Assembly (NCBI RefSeq): GCF_011299595.1
Contig: NZ_CP049867.1
Location: 3,038,001-3,102,000, forward strand
Length of the DNA: 64,000 nt
From: Nocardioides sp. HDW12B
GTDB lineage: Bacteria; Actinomycetota; Actinomycetes; Propionibacteriales; Nocardioidaceae
Direction: 5' to 3'
Positions 38,075 through 46,461 of the stretch are shown here, in pieces (position 1 is the first letter of the stretch; every line of letters begins with the position of its first letter). Under the pieces are notes generated by a model. The model was not told the DNA's origin, did not search any database, and saw only the letters and a program-made list of their open reading frames with translations. The position numbers and the translations under genes were made by a program.

Positions 38075-39643
38075 ATGGAGACCCTCTCGGGCGTCCTGGA
38101 CGCCTTCGCGTCCTTCGACGCCGGCCTCTGGGCCATCCTGCTGCTCGGCGTCGTCGCCGGCCTCCTGGTCGGCGTCCTGCCGGGCCTCACCTTCGTCATG
38201 GGTGTGCTGCTTCTCCTGCCGCTGACCTACGGCATGGAGGCCGGCAGTGCCGTCGCCCTCATGCTCGCGGTGTACGTCGCAGGCACCTACGGCGGCGCCA
38301 TCACCTCGATCCTGCTCCACGTGCCCGGGGAGCCGAACCACGTGCCGCTGCTCTGGGACGGCCACACCATGGCCCGCCAGGGCCGTGCCGCCGAGGCACT
38401 CGGGTGGGCGGCCGTCTCGGCGCTGGCCGGCGGCCTCGTGTCGTGGGTGGTCCTCGCCTTCGTCTCCGAGCCGATCTCACGGCTCGCGCTCAACCTGGGC
38501 CAGCCGGAGTACTTCCTGGTCGTCCTCATCGGCCTCACCAGTGTCCTCGTCCTGACCGACGACTCCGTGCGCCGCTCCCTGATGGCGCTGGTGGTCGGCA
38601 TGCTCATCGCGACCGTCGGCGTGGACGACGTCTACGGCTCGGTGCGGTTCAGCTTCGGCAGCGACCTGCTGCGCGACGGCATCGACTACCTGCCGATCAT
38701 GATCGGCGTCTACGCCGTGACCCACGTGCTCGTGCGCTACGGCGCCCGGTTCGTCGCCGAGACCGACAGCCAGCCCACCCGGGTGCGGACCGTCGTCCCG
38801 GGCCCGCGCAAGATCTGGCGCCACCGCGGCAGCCTCACCCGCGGGGTCACGCTGGGATCGCTCATCGGCACCGTGCCCGGCGCCGGGGCGACCGTCGCCT
38901 CGTTCCTGGCCTACGGCGTCGAGCGGCAGTTCAGCCGGGACCGGGCCACCCTCGGGCGCGGCAACCCCGACGGCGTCATCGCCCCGCAGGCGGCGTCCAC
39001 GGCCACCGTCGGCGGCGCGTTCGTACCGATGCTGGTGCTCGGCATCCCCGGCAGCGCCGCCACCGCGGTCATCCTCGGCGCCCTGCTGCTGCACGACGTC
39101 CAGCCCGGCCCGCAGATCTTCTCCACCCAGCCCGAGCTCGTCTACACGATCATCGCGGCCCTGCTGGTCAGCGTGCTGCTGATGTTCGTGCTCGGGCTGC
39201 TGACGGCCGGTCCGATGGTGCGGCTGCTGCGCGTCCCCGAGGCGTACGTCGCGGTGCTGATCGTGCTCTTCGCCTACATCGGCGCCTTCGCCATCCGCAA
39301 CACGCTCTCCGACGTGTGGATCATGGCGGGCTTCGCCGTCCTCGGCCTGCTGCTGCAACGGTTCGGCTTCCCCCTCGCACCACTCGTGCTGGGCGCCATC
39401 CTCGGTCCGCTCGCCGAGCGCTACTTCACGACGACCATGATCTCGACCGACAACGACCCGTCGGTCTTCCTCACGCGCCCCGTCTCGGTGGTGCTCGTCG
39501 TGGTCTGGCTCGCGCTGATCGCCTTCCTGACGTTCCGCGCGACCCGCAGGACCCCCGACCACCCGGGGCCGACCCCGGGCGACCAGCCGGGCGACACACC
39601 CGGCACCGACCCCCACCCCTCCCAGGAGAAGACACGTGCCTGA
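38075..39643 (+). CDS. tctA: Tripartite tricarboxylate transporter permease TctA
   Basis: The 522-residue protein is the large TTT permease, with signatures GLLVGVLPGLTFVMGV near residue 28, AVYVAGTYGGAITSILLHVPG near residue 70 and TVPGAGATVASFLAYG near residue 268. It has about 12 helices and a Pro/Gly/Asp-rich C-terminal tail. It is the transport channel for the substrate delivered by TctC. Confidence 0.92.
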   Translation: METLSGVLDAFASFDAGLWAILLLGVVAGLLVGVLPGLTFVMGVLLLLPLTYGMEAGSAVALMLAVYVAGTYGGAITSILLHVPGEPNHVPLLWDGHTMARQGRAAEALGWAAVSALAGGLVSWVVLAFVSEPISRLALNLGQPEYFLVVLIGLTSVLVLTDDSVRRSLMALVVGMLIATVGVDDVYGSVRFSFGSDLLRDGIDYLPIMIGVYAVTHVLVRYGARFVAETDSQPTRVRTVVPGPRKIWRHRGSLTRGVTLGSLIGTVPGAGATVASFLAYGVERQFSRDRATLGRGNPDGVIAPQAASTATVGGAFVPMLVLGIPGSAATAVILGALLLHDVQPGPQIFSTQPELVYTIIAALLVSVLLMFVLGLLTAGPMVRLLRVPEAYVAVLIVLFAYIGAFAIRNTLSDVWIMAGFAVLGLLLQRFGFPLAPLVLGAILGPLAERYFTTTMISTDNDPSVFLTRPVSVVLVVVWLALIAFLTFRATRRTPDHPGPTPGDQPGDTPGTDPHPSQEKTRA

Positions 39644-40628
39644 CCACTCCCGCAGAACCGTCGCGCTGACAGCCGCCCTGGGCCTCTCACTGTCCCTGGT
39701 CGGCTGCGGCCTCGTCGACGACTCCGGAGGGGGCAGCGGCGGCGGGGTGTTCGAGCGTCCGGTGGAGCTCGTCGCCCCGTTCGGCCCCGGCGGCGGCTCC
39801 GACCAGGTAGCACGCGCGATGGCCCAGGCCATGGCCGAGCCCCTCGACACCGACGTCCCGGTCGTCAACGTGCCGGGGGCGACCGGCAGCACCGGAATGA
39901 CCGAGATGCTGTCCAGCCGCCCGGGCGAGTCGATGGCGGTGCTGATCCAGGACACCCTCGCCACGGTGTCGGCCGGCGGTGCTGCCTTCGAGACCGACGA
40001 GCTGCGCGCGGTGTGCCGCGTGCAGTCCATGCCCTCGGCGCTGATGGTCAGCAAGGACACCTTCAAGAACTGGGACGAGCTGCTGGCCGAGGCCAAGGAC
40101 GCCGCCAAGCCCCTGACGGTCGCGACCGTGGGTTCCGGCAGCGTCGACGACGTGGTCCTGGGGGCGGTCGAGGACGTGCACGGCGCGTCGTTCCGCGCGG
40201 TGCCCTACTCCGAGCCGACCGAGCGCTACACGGCGCTGCTCAGCGGAGAGGTCGACGTCCTCTACGAACAGCTCGGCGACGTGCGCCAGTACCTCGACTC
40301 CGGCGACTTCGTCCCCGTGGTGCTGCTGAGCGAGGAGCCCGTGGAGGGCTTCGACGACGTCCCGCTGGCCACCGACGTCGACCTCCCACCGGAGGTCGTG
40401 CTGCCGCAGTTCCGCGGCCTGGTGGTCGACGCCGACACCAGCGACGAGATCGTCGACGCCCTGGCCTCGGCCTGCGAGGAGGGCGTCGGCACCGACGACA
40501 TGTCGACGTTCCAGGAGCAGGTGTACGCCGACAGCGACAGCTACCTGGGGCCCGACGACTTCCAGACCTTCCTGGAGGACCAGGAAGCCCTGATCGCCGA
40601 GCAGCTCGACGCCTACGGCGTCGGCTGA
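39636..40628 (+). CDS. tctC: Tripartite tricarboxylate transporter binding lipoprotein TctC (BUG family)
   Basis: The 330-residue protein has a lipoprotein signal with lipobox LVGC at about residue 24, then a Gly/Ser linker. The Bug fold follows, with VELVAPFGPGGGSDQVARAM and VPGATGSTGMTEML. BUG proteins bind a carboxylate between two lobes and hand it to TctAB. The ligand cannot be read from sequence. The start overlaps the tctA end by 8 bp. Confidence 0.9.
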   Translation: MPDHSRRTVALTAALGLSLSLVGCGLVDDSGGGSGGGVFERPVELVAPFGPGGGSDQVARAMAQAMAEPLDTDVPVVNVPGATGSTGMTEMLSSRPGESMAVLIQDTLATVSAGGAAFETDELRAVCRVQSMPSALMVSKDTFKNWDELLAEAKDAAKPLTVATVGSGSVDDVVLGAVEDVHGASFRAVPYSEPTERYTALLSGEVDVLYEQLGDVRQYLDSGDFVPVVLLSEEPVEGFDDVPLATDVDLPPEVVLPQFRGLVVDADTSDEIVDALASACEEGVGTDDMSTFQEQVYADSDSYLGPDDFQTFLEDQEALIAEQLDAYGVG

Positions 40629-40649
40629 GCCTGAGAGAGGAACAGACCG

Positions 40650-41795
40650 ATGGATCTCACCATGCACTGGTTCCTGCCCACCACCGGCGACGGTCGCAGC
40701 CTCGTCGGAGGTGGCCAGGGCGTCCCGCAGCAGGGCACCGTGGTCGGCTCCGACGCCGCGGGCGTCGGCACGGCCTCGCAGTACCGGCCGCCGGACCTCG
40801 ACTACCTCGCCACCGTCGCGAAGGCCGCCGACCGGCTCGGCTTCAGCGGCGTCCTCACCCCGACCGGCACGTTCTGCGAGGACGCCTGGGTGCTCACCGC
40901 GGCGCTGATCCCCGAGACGACGCGCCTGACGTTCCTGGTCGCACTGCGGCCCGGTCTCATCTCGCCGACGCTCGCGGCGCAGATGGCGTCGACCTTCCAG
41001 CGGCTCTCGAACGGCCGCGTCGCGCTCAACGTGGTGACCGGTGGTGAGCCGACCGAGCAGAAGAGGTTCGGCGACCACCTGTCGCACGACCAGCGCTACG
41101 CGCGCACCGACGAGTTCCTGGCCGTCGTGCGCGGCGCCTGGGGCGAGCAGCCCTTCGACCTCGCGGGCGAGCACTACGACGTGGTCGGCGCCCGGACCCG
41201 GGAGGCCCCCGACCCCGCGCCGTCGATCTACTTCGGCGGCTCCTCCCCGGCGGCCGGCCCGGTGGCGGCGCGTCACAGCGACGTCTACCTGACGTGGGGC
41301 GAGCCCCCGGCGCAGGTGGCGGAGAAGGTGCAGTGGATCCGCGGCCTGGCCGAGGAGCAGGGCCGCAAGGTGCGCTTCGGCATCCGCCTGCACACGATCG
41401 CCCGGGACTCCTCCGAGGAGGCCTGGCGGCACGCGAGCCGTCTGCTCGAGGCGCTCGACCCCGCCGACGTCGAGAAGGCCCAGCAGGCGATGGCAGCCAG
41501 CGAGTCGGTCGGTCAGCAGCGGATGAGTGCGCTGCGCGCCCAGTCCGGTGGCGGCGGGCACGAGCTCGAGATCGCCCCGAACCTCTGGGCGGGCGTCGGC
41601 CTCGTGCGCGGAGGCGCCGGCACCGCCCTCGTCGGCAGCCACGAGGAGATCGCCGACCGGATCGAGGAGTACGCCGAGGCCGGCATCGAGGAGTTCATCT
41701 TCTCGGGCTACCCGCACCTCGAGGAGGCGCACTGGTTCGGTGAGGGCGTCATGCCGGTGCTGCGCAGCCGCGGCCGGCTGGCCCAGCTCCTCTGA
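40650..41795 (+). CDS. SsuD-like FMNH2-dependent monooxygenase (LLM class)
   Basis: The 381-residue protein matches the alkanesulfonate monooxygenase group: MHWFLPTTGDGR at the N-terminus, LVALRPGLISPTLAAQMAST, LSNGRVALNVVTGGEP and DQRYARTDEFL. SsuD cuts the C-S bond of sulfonates using FMNH2 and O2. Here it follows the tripartite transporter genes by 21 bp, so the imported compound may be a carboxylated sulfonate or another substrate of a flavin monooxygenase. No flavin reductase gene is adjacent. Confidence 0.85.
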   Translation: MDLTMHWFLPTTGDGRSLVGGGQGVPQQGTVVGSDAAGVGTASQYRPPDLDYLATVAKAADRLGFSGVLTPTGTFCEDAWVLTAALIPETTRLTFLVALRPGLISPTLAAQMASTFQRLSNGRVALNVVTGGEPTEQKRFGDHLSHDQRYARTDEFLAVVRGAWGEQPFDLAGEHYDVVGARTREAPDPAPSIYFGGSSPAAGPVAARHSDVYLTWGEPPAQVAEKVQWIRGLAEEQGRKVRFGIRLHTIARDSSEEAWRHASRLLEALDPADVEKAQQAMAASESVGQQRMSALRAQSGGGGHELEIAPNLWAGVGLVRGGAGTALVGSHEEIADRIEEYAEAGIEEFIFSGYPHLEEAHWFGEGVMPVLRSRGRLAQLL

Positions 41796-41833
41796 TCCGA
41801 GACGCACCCCAGCACGGATCCCGGACGGATCAG
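41792..41833. terminator. Shared convergent terminator hairpin
   Basis: CTGATCCG (41792-41799) pairs with CGGATCAG (41826-41833). Each arm contains the stop codon of one of the two convergent genes, so the hairpin could end both transcripts. The 26-nt loop makes the structure modest. Confidence 0.4.
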
Positions 41834-42954
41834 GTCGACCGGCGCAGGCTCAGCTCGCGCCCCAGCAGGCTGCCGAGCCGGTCGACCTCCTCCGCCAACG
41901 CCGTGTCCGGGCACGGGCCCGCACCACGCCAGGCCACGACGACCTCGTCGTCGGCCCGGGTCCACGTGCCGGCCACGACCCCGTCGACCACCACGAGGTC
42001 GGACTTGCGGGTGACGGAGTCGCGCAGGTCGGGCGGTGTGACGTGGGGGTCGGCGGTGCCCGGCCCCATCACCCACTGGTCGTGGCCGGGGAGCAGCCGC
42101 ACGGCACCGGTCGGCGCGGCCCCCAGGAGCGGCTCCACGTCTTCGGCGACGACGAGGGCCGTCGTCCCCTCGACGTCGACCCGCGCCAGTGCCTCGTCCA
42201 GCTCGGCGAGCCAGCCGTCGATCCGCCTGCGCCCGGCGCTGAGCCCGCTGCCGAACCAGTGGTGGACGTGGTCGGTGGTCGCCGGGCCGTAGGTGCGCAG
42301 GTAGGCCGCGACCGCTCGCGGGCCAGCGACGTCGAGCTCGGGGATCCCTCCCCACCGAGGGTTGTCGTCGAGCCGTTGGAAGGTCGTCCGCCCGTCCCGC
42401 GACGGGCCGATGCTCATGTCGCCCTGCCAGGTCAGCGCCTTGACGAGCGCCCAGCCGTCGGCGTCGAGGATCGGCTTCAGGTGGCGGTAGCGAGGGTCGA
42501 GAGCGAGCGCGTCGGCGAGCTCACCGAGCGTCAGGGGCCCCTCCGCCAGCGCCGAGCGGACCGCCGCGCGGAAGTCGGGCCAGGCCTCGGCGGTGAGGCC
42601 GTAGTGCTCCACCCAGCTCCTGCGCTCCCACTGCCGTCCGGCCGCCCGCAGCGCGAGGACGTCACCGCCCTCCTCGGGGGCCAGGTAGTGCACGGCCCCG
42701 CGGAACGCGAAGGCCTTGACCACCGCCCCCTCGACGAGGGCCTGCCGCAGCTCGCCTGCCTCCGACGCACGACGGCGCGTCCGTACGGCGAGCTCGGCCC
42801 GGGACTCGTCCATCGAGAGCACCGCCCCGAGCCGCCGGACGACCCCGGCCGGCGACTCGTCGCCGACCGGCTCGAGCAGGTGCCGCTGCAGCCGCCACGC
42901 CAGCGCCTGCGGCCAGGTGACAGAGACGGAGGCGGAGACGTCGATCGGACTCAT
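41830..42954 (-). CDS. HTH_42 winged-helix (AlkZ-like) protein
   Basis: The 374-residue protein belongs to the HTH_42 family, which includes the DNA interstrand-crosslink glycosylase AlkZ/YcaQ. Visible features are ALAWRLQRHLL at the N-terminus, a middle LTWQGDMSIGPSRDGRTTFQRL, RTYGPATTDHVHHWFGSGLS and LLPGHDQWVMGPG near the C-terminus. A role in repair of bulky or crosslinked DNA bases is possible. Actinobacterial members also act in antibiotic self-resistance, and the target here is unknown. Confidence 0.8.
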   Translation of the reverse strand: MSPIDVSASVSVTWPQALAWRLQRHLLEPVGDESPAGVVRRLGAVLSMDESRAELAVRTRRRASEAGELRQALVEGAVVKAFAFRGAVHYLAPEEGGDVLALRAAGRQWERRSWVEHYGLTAEAWPDFRAAVRSALAEGPLTLGELADALALDPRYRHLKPILDADGWALVKALTWQGDMSIGPSRDGRTTFQRLDDNPRWGGIPELDVAGPRAVAAYLRTYGPATTDHVHHWFGSGLSAGRRRIDGWLAELDEALARVDVEGTTALVVAEDVEPLLGAAPTGAVRLLPGHDQWVMGPGTADPHVTPPDLRDSVTRKSDLVVVDGVVAGTWTRADDEVVVAWRGAGPCPDTALAEEVDRLGSLLGRELSLRRST

Positions 42955-42992
42955 GGACCCACGGTGCCACCGGTTCCGGACGCCTGACGTCC

Positions 42993-43643
42993 TCAACCCG
43001 CGGTCGGCGGCAGGAAGGACGCCGCTGCCAGACGGGCCACCCACGCGGCGTACTCGTCGTCGCTCCAGCCGTCGTCGAGGACCAGCCGGCGGTAGCCGAG
43101 CGGGTCCATGAGGAGCGAGGCCATCGCCGCTGCCCGGTCCACGCCGATGTCCTCACGGAGGGCGCCGAGACCGTGCAGCTGCTCGGCGAAGCCGCGCGCC
43201 CCGGCCAGCCGGTTGCGCTCGGAGACCGCGTGGAGCGCAGCAGCCTCGTCGTCGACGTCGGCGGCCGCGGTGAGGACGGGGTGGAGCAGCGCGAGGCGGG
43301 CGGCGATGCCGGTCACCATGTGCCCCCACAGCACCACCACGCGTCGCGGGTCGGTCTCCTCCACGAGCTCCCGGATCACCGGCCGGTCCTCGAGCGCCAC
43401 CGGCTCGTCGTCCCCGGTCAGCGCCCAGTCGATGGCCAGCTTGAGCAGCCCGACCTTGCCGCCCACCGAGTTGAAGACCGTCTTGCGGCTCACGCCCGCC
43501 CCCGCGGCGATGGCGTCGACCGTGGTGCCGGCGAAGCCGCGCTCGATGAACAGGGCGGATCCTGCCTCCACGATCGCCCGGCGCGTGGCGCGCGCCTGCC
43601 CCGCGCGCAGCGAGGACCGGTACGGACGGGTCGCCTCTGGCAC
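42993..43643 (-). CDS. TetR-family transcriptional regulator
   Basis: The 216-residue protein has an N-terminal TetR domain (RRAIVEAGSALFIERGFAGT, then DAIAAGAGVSRKTVFNSVGG) and an all-helical ligand domain. It is divergent from the FAD-dependent oxidoreductase gene. GTG at 43643 is chosen because AGAGG lies 7 nt upstream; a GTG at 43658 lacks such a site. Confidence 0.87.
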   Translation of the reverse strand: MPEATRPYRSSLRAGQARATRRAIVEAGSALFIERGFAGTTVDAIAAGAGVSRKTVFNSVGGKVGLLKLAIDWALTGDDEPVALEDRPVIRELVEETDPRRVVVLWGHMVTGIAARLALLHPVLTAAADVDDEAAALHAVSERNRLAGARGFAEQLHGLGALREDIGVDRAAAMASLLMDPLGYRRLVLDDGWSDDEYAAWVARLAAASFLPPTAG

Positions 43644-43674
43644 TTGACAGCCTCTCACAATCAGGGTGACTCTC

Positions 43675-43691
43675 GACGTAATGAATACGTC
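43675..43691. promoter_or_regulatory. TetR-type palindromic operator
   Basis: GACGTA-ATGAA-TACGTC is a perfect inverted repeat midway between the two divergent starts (43643 and 43718), the usual place and size for a TetR-family operator. Confidence 0.65.
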
Positions 43692-43717
43692 ACCAGTGTA
43701 ACCGAGAGAAGGCCGTC

Positions 43718-45046
43718 ATGCGCGTGCTCGTCGTGGGCTCCGGACCGACCGGGATCGTCCTGGGTGCCGCCCTGGGACGTCGCGGCCACCACGTCGTCTC
43801 CGTGGACCGCGACGCCGGCCCGACGGTGGACGGGTGGCACCGGCGCGGCGTCATGCAGTTCGTCCACGCCCACAACTTCCGACCGCAGGTCACCCAGCTG
43901 CTGGCCCGCGAGTGGCCCACGGCGTACGACGCGTGGCGGGACCTGGGCGCGGAGCCGATCGCCTCCGGTCACCCCGGCGCCGACCCGGCCCGGCTCGGCA
44001 TGCTCTCGCGCCGGGAGACCCTGGAGCGCGCACTGCGGCTGGCGGCCGAGCGGGACGCGCTGCTCGAGCTGCGCGTCGGGCACGTCGACGGGCTGCTCGA
44101 GGACCGCGGACGCGTCCGGGGCGCGCTCGTCGACGGCGTCGCCGTCGAGGCCGACCTCGTGGTGGACGCCTCCGGGCGCGCCGGCCGGATCGGCTCCCGC
44201 GCCCGCGACCACCGGGTCCCCGACGACCTCGGAGGGCCGTGCGGCCTGGCGTACGTCGACCGCACCTACCGGCTGCGTGACGGCGCCGAGCCCGGCCCGA
44301 TGAACACCCCGATGGGCTTCATCGGCGAGCTCCGCGGCTACCAGTGCCTGGTCTTCCTCCACGAGCTCGGCCACTTCTCCGTCGTCGTGGTCCGACCCAC
44401 CGCTGACCCGGAGCTGGCGGCCCTGCGCGACCTCACGACCTACGAGGCGGCGTGCGCCGCGGTCCCGGTCCTCGCCGCGTGGACCGACCCCGGGCGGTCC
44501 CGCCCGACGTCGGGCGTCCTCGTCGGTGGGGCGCTGCGCAACGTCTACCGGAGCCAGCAGGTCCGCGAGGGCCTGGTGACCGTGGGCGACGCGGTCGCCA
44601 CGACGACGCCGACGCGCGGCCGCGGCGTGGCCATGGCCTGCCTGCAGATCGAGGCGCTGCTGGGTCTCCTGGACGGGGGCGCTGACCCGCGCACGGTGGC
44701 CGGCCCCTTCGACGCGTGGTGCGCGGAGAACATCCGGCCGTGGGTCGCCGACCACATCGCCATCGACGGCGGGATGGAGCGGCGCTGGCAGGGCGAGGAC
44801 ATCGACCTCGACGCTCCGCTGACCTCCGACCTCGTCGCGGACGCCGTGCAGGCGGAGCCGCGGATCGGGCCGTACGCCGGCGGCTACTTCGCCATGACCG
44901 CCCTCCCCTCCACCCTGGCGCCCGCCGAGCCCCTCGCCCGTGCGGTCTACGAGCGGGGCTGGCGGCCTCCCCTCACCGAGGGGCCCAGCCGCGACGAGCT
45001 GGTGGCGATCATCGGGCGGACGTCCCTCGCCACGGCCGGTCGGTGA
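43718..45046 (+). CDS. FAD-dependent oxidoreductase/monooxygenase
   Basis: The 442-residue protein starts with a Rossmann FAD motif (VVGSGPTGIVLGAALGRRGH) and has the second FAD motif GLVTVGDAVATTTPTRGRG near residue 285, as in p-hydroxybenzoate-hydroxylase-like flavoproteins. DASGRAGRIGSRARD is the inner nucleotide-binding strand. The substrate is unknown, and the divergent TetR gene suggests induction by it. Start: ATG with GAGAGAAGG upstream. Confidence 0.85.
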   Translation: MRVLVVGSGPTGIVLGAALGRRGHHVVSVDRDAGPTVDGWHRRGVMQFVHAHNFRPQVTQLLAREWPTAYDAWRDLGAEPIASGHPGADPARLGMLSRRETLERALRLAAERDALLELRVGHVDGLLEDRGRVRGALVDGVAVEADLVVDASGRAGRIGSRARDHRVPDDLGGPCGLAYVDRTYRLRDGAEPGPMNTPMGFIGELRGYQCLVFLHELGHFSVVVVRPTADPELAALRDLTTYEAACAAVPVLAAWTDPGRSRPTSGVLVGGALRNVYRSQQVREGLVTVGDAVATTTPTRGRGVAMACLQIEALLGLLDGGADPRTVAGPFDAWCAENIRPWVADHIAIDGGMERRWQGEDIDLDAPLTSDLVADAVQAEPRIGPYAGGYFAMTALPSTLAPAEPLARAVYERGWRPPLTEGPSRDELVAIIGRTSLATAGR

Positions 45047-45053
45047 GGTCGCC

Positions 45054-45776
45054 GTGAGCACGACGGTCGCGCCGTCCGAGACCACCGGCGGCACCGCCAC
45101 CGCGGCGCGGCTGACGCTGCTCGCCGCCACGCTCGGCGCCACCGCCGTGGTCGTCGGCGCCGGCGGCCTGCTGTGGCCCGAGCCTGCGGGAGGCGGCGAC
45201 ACCTACGCCTTCGCCGACGTCGCGCCGATCCGGGACCGGTGGTGGGGTCTCCTCGGAGGACTCGCGGTCGTCGGCGTGGTCAACGTGACCCTGCAGGCGC
45301 TGGCGACGATGCTCCTCGTCCGCGAGCGGGGCAGCACCTGGGCGACCGCCGGTGCCGTCCTGATGTGGGTCGGGATCGCGTCCCAGGCGGTGGGGGTCGC
45401 CGGGTGGGCGTCGGCCTACTACTACCCGACGGACCCCGGCCTGGAGCCGGGTCTCGGCGAGGCCGTCGTGGAGGCGGCGAACCAGGACCCGGGCCACCTG
45501 TTCGCCTTCCTGGTCCCCGGTGCGCTCCTGGTCGTGCTGGGCACCGTCCTGCAGAGCATGGGGCTGCTCCGGGCCCGCACCGTCCCGCGGTGGGTGCCCG
45601 TCGCGCTGCTCATGACGGTGCTCACCCTCGTCGTCCCCGGCAGCGGAGCGCTCGGACTCGTCACGAGCGTGCCGATGGCGGCCGGAGCCGTCGGACTGGC
45701 GGTGCACCTCTGGCCGGGAGAGCGCGTCAGCCGGGGTCGCCGTACGCGAGCGGGCGACCGCCGTAGCGCACGGTGA
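45054..45776 (+). CDS. Four-helix integral membrane protein, unknown function
   Basis: I do not recognise this 240-residue protein. It has about five to six hydrophobic segments (residues about 18-40, 65-88, 100-122, 150-170, 180-200 and 205-220) and a basic C-terminus. GTG at 45054 has GAGG upstream and follows the flavoprotein stop by 7 bp, so the two are probably cotranscribed. The last 50 bp overlap the convergent VOC gene. Confidence 0.7.
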   Translation: MSTTVAPSETTGGTATAARLTLLAATLGATAVVVGAGGLLWPEPAGGGDTYAFADVAPIRDRWWGLLGGLAVVGVVNVTLQALATMLLVRERGSTWATAGAVLMWVGIASQAVGVAGWASAYYYPTDPGLEPGLGEAVVEAANQDPGHLFAFLVPGALLVVLGTVLQSMGLLRARTVPRWVPVALLMTVLTLVVPGSGALGLVTSVPMAAGAVGLAVHLWPGERVSRGRRTRAGDRRSAR

Positions 45777-46155
45777 TGAGCTCGAGGAAGTTGCCGTCGG
45801 GGTCGCGGAAGTAGAGCCCGCGCCCGCCGTCGTCGTGGTTGACCTCACCGACACGGGTGGCCGACGAGTCGGCGTAGTAGTCGATGCCGCGGTCCACCAG
45901 CCGTGCCAGGACGGTGTCGAAGCGCGTCTCCTCGACGTGGAACGCGTAGTGCTGGGCGTGCACGGGGGCGGTGTCCCAGCCACCGAAGGCCAGGGTGACG
46001 TCGTTGCCGAGGTCGACACAGGCGAAGGGCGGCTCGGTGCGCACCGGCCCCAGGTCGAGCAGCTCGGCGTACCACCGGGCCGAGCGCTCCTTGTCCGTGC
46101 TCGGGACGATGGTGTGGTCGAACCTGACATGCCGCTGCCCATGGCTCCTCCTCAC
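45727..46155 (-). CDS. VOC (glyoxalase/bleomycin-resistance) superfamily protein
   Basis: The 142-residue protein has paired beta-alpha-beta-beta-beta modules: FDHTIVPSTDKERSARWYAE, HAQHYAFHVEE, and GLYFRDPDGNFLELIT near the C-terminus. His, His and Glu are placed as metal ligands in many VOC enzymes. Function could be an isomerase, dioxygenase or resistance protein. The GTG start is the only in-frame choice near the N-terminus; a strong AGGAGG lies just inside it, so the start is uncertain. Confidence 0.75.
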   Translation of the reverse strand: MRRSHGQRHVRFDHTIVPSTDKERSARWYAELLDLGPVRTEPPFACVDLGNDVTLAFGGWDTAPVHAQHYAFHVEETRFDTVLARLVDRGIDYYADSSATRVGEVNHDDGGRGLYFRDPDGNFLELITVRYGGRPLAYGDPG

Positions 46156-46461
46156 GGGTGGGCCGTCCGGCCCACCCGGTTCCATGCTCCACGTCCGGCG
46201 GGGCGTCGTCCTCGCGCACAAGGCCCGACCGACCGTGCCGGAGGTCCCCCCGGGGCTCCCGCTGCCGCGTGCATCCGGGGCACCCGGGGCCCCGTCCCTC
46301 CCGGCCGCGGCAACGCGCGGCAGGTAACGCAAGCATCACGAACGCACACGCTCCGGGCGTTCGTGCTGGACCGGGCGTGCCGAAGGGACGATGATCGACG
46401 CCGGGTCACGAGCCGACGACGGCCGACGCCGCGCTCGACCCTTCGAGACAAGGGGAACGAG
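46156..46461 (+). other. Gene-free region upstream of the BCCT gene
   Basis: No gene is supported in these 306 bp. They hold an inverted repeat, CACGAACGC (46337-46345) with GCGTTCGTG (46357-46365), about 97 bp before the transporter start. It may be an operator for an osmotic or substrate-responsive regulator. No clear promoter boxes were identified. Confidence 0.5.

Noticed and set aside
46337-46365. Riboswitch upstream of the BCCT transporter
   Set aside because: Only a single 9-bp inverted repeat is visible. No conserved riboswitch core or multi-helix layout could be recognised.
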